Source: Bisporella sp. PMI_857
Taxonomy: Eukaryota > Ascomycota > Leotiomycetes > Helotiales > Helotiaceae
NCBI GenBank assembly: GCA_021307315.1
Contig: JAJSPD010000012.1
Span: 987,950 to 1,051,949, forward strand
Reading direction: 5' to 3'
DNA: 64,000 bases
The position numbers and the translations under genes were made by a program. Positions 58,427 to 64,000 of the stretch are shown here, in pieces; the stretch's first letter is position 1; the number at the start of each line of letters is the position of its first letter. Below the pieces are notes generated by a model. The model saw only the letters and a list, made by a program, of their open reading frames with translations, did no database searches and was not told where the DNA came from.

Positions 58427-59989
58427 CACAGCGCAACCACGCGCCTACGTCAGGCGTCAGGGGGGAGGAGCTGCAGTGTGCGCAAAGATGAAGCTGATTT
58501 CTGAGAAGCTTGGTCTATAATGAAGAAACTTATGCCACAGGCTGCAAGGTGACAAACTTGAGGCCAGGGCACTACCAGGATATAATGGGGGACGGTCAAT
58601 CGCGACAGGGTACGCAAATTGTACAGTAGGCTTGTGAATGTGTCGAATTTGGTTCCTTCGGAGTGGTTTTGATGAGGTGCAATCAATCGAAATGAACAGT
58701 CGCTTCTAGGAGAGCCCCGTCAGGACTCACAACGCGTTCATAATTAAATTGAAGATCAGGGTGAACTAAATGGCAAGTTCATAACACAGAGGAAATATCT
58801 TTGCCAGGATATATTATATACAGATAGGTGATCACCGACAGATATTGTTGGTACTTAAGGTAAGTACATATATACAGTCTACAGCCTATTTATTGGGGTT
58901 GTGATGGGGGATGGAGATCGAAACAGACCGGGGGATCTATGCTACAGTCACCATTCTGCAAGGTGTAAGGTAAGGCATCCATCCTATCAAGCCTGTACCT
59001 GTGCCATGGTGGCTTAGTGGGGGCGAGGTGTTGGCTACAGTCCGGACAGTGCAGCAGTAACAATTATGCCTCTTTACGTGCCCTGACAGGACAGGCACTT
59101 CACTGTGTCCTCATGGAACGCCAAAATATTGAAAGCGTGTTGTCCAAGAAATATAATTGTTGACTCCAGCCAATCTATGCCGACACAAGTCATCGCAATC
59201 GGAACGGCCCATCAAACGATACTGTGTAAGAAGAGTGCCACTTGCGTGCACAAATATTCGCTGGTCAAGAAGCACGCCAACAATATGATACATTGGCCAA
59301 ATAGCCAATCCAATCCTTAGATGTCATACGGGGTTTTGAATACGTCTAACAGAAGGAAAGAAAGATAGAGGGGAGGGGTGCTAGGTTAGTCGGTGGATGG
59401 CTATTTCACACTTGTCATTCCATGCGCCATTCCACCATATCAACCTATCGTATTATGTGTGATCGAGCCTTCCAAGCTTCAAGGATCAGAGATGCCTTCA
59501 TTGCGTCCGAAAGTTAACAAGAACGGGTGTGTCGAACGCTGATTTCACACTTCCAAATCATCTCTCGCAACAAGACCACTTCAGCCCAGTCAAGGGAGAG
59601 TCCAGAGGCTCGAGAAGTAGGAATGGTCATAATATCACGCTGGCTTTTCATCATCTGCAGCGTCAATTAGTATTCGTATACCCTTGGATGTATGGAAACA
59701 GCGTGCAAGATGCTGCTTCGAGATTGTAGTCCAGGAAGGAAGGCTTACGTGTTTAAAACTTGGAAGGATAAGGAGAAAGAAAGCGAAACTCAGCGCAGTA
59801 TTTTCTCGATGCTAGCCTTGACCCACTCGCAGCTCTCTAGTTTTGGCTTGGCGTTTATGCCTCAGGCGTCAGAGCGCGTGCCGATTCTCGCGCCATAATT
59901 ATCCCGAGCCGAGCTCTCAAACTCCATTTTTTAAGATCAAAATGTCCAGACTTGTCTTGTCTGCATTGCATACCATGCTTTAATAAGCA
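58427..59989. other. Divergent intergenic region, 1.56 kb
   Basis: Between the AP180-type and AspRS starts. Several short frames have no resemblance to known proteins. No RNA gene or repeat ends found. Confidence 0.5.
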
Positions 59990-62328
59990 ATGTTGCACGT
60001 TGCTCGCTCTGCCAGGCGTTTGTACCGGATTAAGAGTCTGCAGATTATCTGCCGCCATGCTAGAACAAATCACGTTCGAGACACAACGGCCGCCACAAGA
60101 CGGAACGTACACTCCACCACAGAGCTCAATCCGGCACCCAGATTAGATTCCCTTGATTACTGGGAGGAATACAAGACATCGTGTTTGTTCTGGGAAGCAC
60201 TACGGCAGAAGTTTCACTAATCAGCTATCTAGTCAAAATCCCTAAATCTAATTTTCAATTCGTCGAACAAATTTCTCTGTCGCAACTTGATCAAGAAGTT
60301 ACAGCGGTTGGGTTTATCGGAAAACGAAGAGACATAAGCCGACAGCTTTCTTTTGCTCCCTTGATCGGAGGAAGTGGTCATTATGAGGTCCAGCTCTTCG
60401 CACAATCTGAGTTCAGCGAGGCGGCCAGAGCAACCTTGAGAGCGATACCTGCAAATAGCGCCGTGAGCGTAACAGGTGTTTTAGGGATCAAGAAAGAGGA
60501 TAAAACTAAAGCCAACCTGGGAAGGGCACCTCCAGCGAAAGGAAAACGCTTTATTGATCAACTCGAGATTCGTGTCCAGAGTATTACCTGTTTAAATAGT
60601 TACCCCAAAGATCTTCCCAATTTCCCAAGCCAGGCGCCTGGACCAGAGAATCGACACTTGCAGATTCGTTTTGATCCTAGTCTTCGGAAAAGACTTCAAT
60701 TCAGGTCGGAGCTTGTAGCATTTGCAAGAAAAGAACTGGCGGATTTCCAAGAGGTAGAGACTCCTCTCTTATTCAAATCTACTCCCGAAGGAGCCAGGGA
60801 GTTTGTTGTTCCTACAAGATCCAGAGGCTTTGCATATGGCCTACCACAGAGCCCTCAGCAGTATAAACAAATCTTGATGTCAAGTGGGATCCACAGATAC
60901 GTTCAGTTTGCCAGATGTTTCCGAGATGAAGGCCACAGAGCAGACCGGCAACCAGAATTTACGCAGGTGTGTATAGAACTCCTAGGGAAGGGACGCAGAA
61001 TCTTATATTGATTTAGATTGATCTCGAAATGGCATGGTCAGACGGCGAGGATGTCATGCAAAGGGTAGAGCAATTGATCAAGCACGTTTGGACATATTTT
61101 TCACGACCTGGAACCATAGTAGAACACCCTCTACCCTCCACAGCATTCGTAAGAATGACGTATAATAAAGCCATGTCGGATTATGGCTCTGATAAGCCAG
61201 ATCTTCGAATAAAAGGACGGGTATCGTTGAACTTTGGCTGACCTTGACTCTATGCTAATTGATTCAGATTCACCGCATCGACCATATAGTCCCAGATAGC
61301 TTGCGAGATATGCTTACCTCTATTTCGAATCCGATCATTGATGCATACAAACTCCGTTTAAAAGGCGGTGCTTCGGCCGCGCGGAAATTTGTCAGAAAGT
61401 TCTTAGACTCCTCAGATGCTGAAGTATTTAAAATGAATACCGCTGGTTCTCCTGGTGTGTTTGTCTTTGACTCACGAAGGCCGTTGCAGGGCTTACAAGC
61501 GTTTGGTTTCGAAGGCGCCGAAAACCTCATGGCCCTATTCGCCGAGAGAGCGAATCCTGCGAAAGGTACTGACGCAGAATTTGAAGACGGAGACGTCCTT
61601 CTTGTTCAGGCTCGCGACAATCTACCTCACACTGGAGGCTCAACGTTCTTGGGTCAACTCCGACTTGCTCTTAATAAGGCAGCCATCCAGCAAGGTCTTG
61701 TAGAAAACGACCCATCATTTCGATTTCTCTGGGTCACAGATTTTCCCCTCTTTACAGCCAACAATGGCACGGAGCCTGGACAGGGAGGTGAGTCGGGATT
61801 CTCGGCAACACATCACCCATTTACAGCACCCAAGACTGCCGCAGATGTGGACATGCTACTAGATGACCCATTGAAAGTGGTGGCAGATCACTATGATCTT
61901 GTTTTGAATGGAATTGAGATTGGAGGTGGAAGTCGGCGTATTCACAGTGCAGAAATGCAAAAATTTATAATGCGAGACATACTAAAGGTAATAAATGTAG
62001 CCTTTAATTGCCGGTTAATGCTTACCGACTAATACAGATCAATCCAACTCGTATAGACAGCTTCTCGCATCTGTTTGCTGCTCTACGAGCAGGTTGTCCT
62101 CCTCACGCTGGATTTGCCATTGGTCTTGACCGGCTCGTTGCTGTAATGCAGGGACAAGAGAGTGTTAGAGATGTTATTGCGTTTCCGAAGGATAAGAATG
62201 GAAGGGATCTCATGGTCAAATCGCCAAATAGAATGTCGGATACCCAAATGCAAATGTATAATCTGCAGCCTTTCCAATCAGAACAACGAGCGGATGGCAC
62301 AACCGAGGCAGATTCACCGTATTTATGA
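59990..62328 (+). CDS. MSD1: Mitochondrial aspartyl-tRNA synthetase
   Basis: Five exons (59990..60182, 60233..60966, 61017..61220, 61268..61987, 62038..62328) encode 713 residues. The first 60 residues are Arg/Ser/Thr-rich with few acids, as in a mitochondrial presequence. An OB-fold anticodon domain (about 75-190) precedes the class II core: motif 2 Phe-Arg-Asp-Glu-Gly-x-Arg-Ala-Asp-Arg-Gln-Pro-Glu-Phe-Thr-Gln, a bacterial-type insertion domain, and motif 3 Gly-Phe-Ala-Ile-Gly-Leu-Asp-Arg. It charges mitochondrial tRNA-Asp. The first junction is the least certain: GTTTGT...CTAG gives a 50-bp intron with a well-placed CTAAT; a GTGTTT donor with an earlier CAG would add two residues and change one. 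Confidence 0.92.
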
Positions 62329-62884
62329 CGGACACCAATGAGTCCTCCTGGAATGGTTATTGATTCTGTAAAATACCCAGCTCTTGTAACAAAAATGTAT
62401 AACTATGTAAGTCTTGTCAACCATATAACAGAAGCATAGTGCTTCTTGCATCTTCCAACCTTCGCGTGCTTCTTTCCCACTCTCATTCACGCCGTGTTTC
62501 TGGGTCTGAGAGAGTACTTTGATTTCGATTGTACTACAAACCAGAAATATTTCTAATATCTTCCTACAAATCATTATTTCGAAGGCGGTACGGGAAGCAG
62601 TAGCCGCGTTGTTGACAGCCAGGACGGCACTGGTAAACCCACCAGATACACTATGGCGCTTGTGCAAGCGAATTATGGGAAGAAATCGCATTTACGTATT
62701 TTGGGGGTTCCTGTTCATCGGATTCTTGCAGCTGAGGCCGCAAAGGTGTCACGATCATGGATCATGTGACCTAGATGGGCTTGGCATGTCATGTGATGAC
62801 CCTCATTTCTATCATAGTCGCGTACAGCAATTGCTTTTCCTCCTTAGTTTAGTATTCTCGTAATATAACCACTTTACTAGCCGC
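62329..62884. other. Intergenic
   Basis: 3' flank of the AspRS gene. Overlapping frames on both strands near 62320-62860 lack family resemblance. Confidence 0.5.
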
Positions 62885-63150
62885 CTTGCTGTAACAACTC
62901 AAGCTGAACAGGGATCTCGATCCGTAGATCTAGGTAGAAGGACTCGGAGGTGTGAACAACTATCAATTGTTATAACTAAAAGAACAAGCTACAGGCAGAA
63001 GAAGGAAAGGAGAGTAGTGCTTTATATACAGGAGGCTGGCCAGGGGCCAGTGTAAGCGAGCCCTGTAGTGTCAGTCGCCAAGCTCTGGGATGCCGAGCCC
63101 TGTAGCAACAGGGGCCAAGCTCGAGATAGGGCCAGGGCCGTGACACTTGC
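62885..63150 (-). mobile_element. Solo LTR with 5-bp target duplication
   Basis: The 256-bp LTR itself is 62890-63145. It begins TGTAACA and ends TGACA on the plus strand, i.e. TG...CA ends with short inverted termini. CTTGC flanks it exactly on both sides (62885-62889 and 63146-63150). Read on the minus strand it starts TGTCACGGCCC and contains a TATATAAAG promoter-like box about 170 bases in, followed by a pyrimidine-rich stretch, the usual LTR plan. No gag, pol or second LTR adjoins it, so it is a recombination remnant. The minus-strand orientation is chosen from the TATA box. Confidence 0.85.
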
Positions 63151-64000
63151 CAGGCCAAAGGATTTGGCTTCGTGACAAAAGGCCAGGGAAAATGGTCCTA
63201 TGGAGCAGGAGAAGTTTCAAGACGAAGAGGACCGGGAAAGATAGAAGCATTATTGTCATACTCGCGACCGATGCGGCCCTGCATCCGACACAGCTGCAGC
63301 GAATCGCAAAGCGTGCTACAGTCGGTCTCGCACGGGTTGGCGGTCAAGGACATAACCCTTCCAGAGATTATTATTATTATTCCTTTTAACGTGCTGTATT
63401 AGTCGAGGACTATGTAGCACGGCTAGCGCCTACGCGCTAGCGTTCCTATCTAGTTTATTTACAAGCAATGGTGGTAGTCAATATATTCTAGTGAATGTTG
63501 AGAGTCTAGCCCTAGTTGTAGCAAATAGCAAAACAAATGAAATCGTAACAAACGTTTATTCCTTTTTTCTAGTTCCTCTAGTTCTTGTTCTCGCTCTAGC
63601 CTATTTAGGTGATTCCGTCTAGTACAGACGCTAGTCTCTTTTAGAAACGCTAGCGTCTTTTCAATGCCGATAGTTGTATATAGCAATAATCACACACACA
63701 ACGAATTTTTGACCCCCTCTATTTGTTCAAACAACACTTGCAATACTTGAAGAACTAGCTCACTAGTCTATTCCTCCCAGCAATAGCCAGCTCGACGCGT
63801 TATGCGCGTAAGAAAGCTGTTGTTGTGGTCGATATGTCGAGCGCGTCCGACCCTTTTTCAGAGGCACTTGTAACAACCGGTATGCCCAAGGTGCGACACG
63901 GAGGTCATGGCACGGGATCAGGAGGTTGATGAACAGGGTATTTATCTCAGCACGCTCAGACCCTCTTTTACGAGATTACGTTAAATAAATTTAACTAGCC
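63151..64000. repeat. TE-like or decayed repeat sequence
   Basis: No conserved gene. It holds many CTAG words, an 8-bp-arm hairpin (GCTAGCGC, 63422-63429 with 63434-63441) and a 75-codon minus-strand frame (63686-63459) with a short Glu/Leu/Arg-rich helix. It adjoins the solo LTR at the window end. Possibly part of a further element that continues outside; not proven. Confidence 0.35.

Noticed and set aside
62323..62863. Frames of 114-122 codons on both strands after the AspRS gene
   Set aside because: They overlap each other and the AspRS 3' flank and have no recognised domain.
1..64000. tRNA, rRNA and CRISPR arrays
   Set aside because: No paired A/B boxes, ribosomal segments or regularly spaced direct repeats were noticed on reading both strands; a tRNAscan or Infernal run would be decisive.

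Overview
The window is nuclear DNA of a filamentous ascomycete (Pezizomycotina). Genes sit on both strands and are cut by many 46-185 bp introns with GTRNGT-type donors, CTAAC/CTGAC branch sites and TAG/CAG acceptors. The gene content is also fungal: Ste6-type pheromone exporter, GH7 cellulase, WSC protein, CAP10/GT90, NudC and Tfb3. A leotiomycete-like saprotroph or plant associate would fit, but the sequence does not prove it. I rebuilt 25 multi-exon or single-exon gene models from splice sites and protein continuity (their exon lengths sum to whole codons), plus several weak models.

Layout. 0-8 kb: truncated membrane protein, vanadium-haloperoxidase/PAP2-type secreted protein, GH7 endoglucanase, F-box/2EXR-like protein and a possible small membrane protein. 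8.5-25 kb: folylpolyglutamate synthase and an alpha/beta hydrolase (divergent pair), Ste6-like ABC exporter, PBDC1/YPL225W-like protein, a Stealth-family sugar-phosphate transferase and a secreted WSC protein. 25-28 kb is nearly gene-free. 28-38.4 kb: six glycan genes in a row, namely two tandem GT8, a GT34, a TPT/DMT sugar-nucleotide-type transporter, a third GT8 and a GT90 (CAP10-like). A 153-bp TA-flanked MITE lies between the GT34 and the transporter. 39.6-42.3 kb: two poorly conserved proteins, one F-box-like. 43-48.7 kb: three aromatic-catabolism genes (enol-lactonase-type hydrolase fused to two dimeric alpha/beta-barrel domains, a seven-bladed-propeller carboxymuconate cyclase and an intradiol dioxygenase). 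49.5-62.3 kb: a four-TM protein and housekeeping genes (SWP1/ribophorin II, NudC, Tfb3, AP180/YAP180x, mitochondrial AspRS). 62.9-64 kb: a solo LTR with a perfect 5-bp target duplication, then TE-like sequence.

Two neighbourhoods look like working systems. The first is the 28-38 kb glycosyltransferase block. With the Stealth gene 7 kb away it resembles the toolkit that adds xylose and xylose-phosphate to glycans in Cryptococcus (XPT1-like Stealth, CXT1/CAP10-like GT90, a nucleotide-sugar-type transporter); the substrate assignment is inference. The second is the 43-48.7 kb block, whose parts together could carry an ortho-cleavage (beta-ketoadipate-type) route: ring opening, lactonisation, and isomerisation plus hydrolysis in one fusion protein. 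Two introns in the window appear to be GC-AG.
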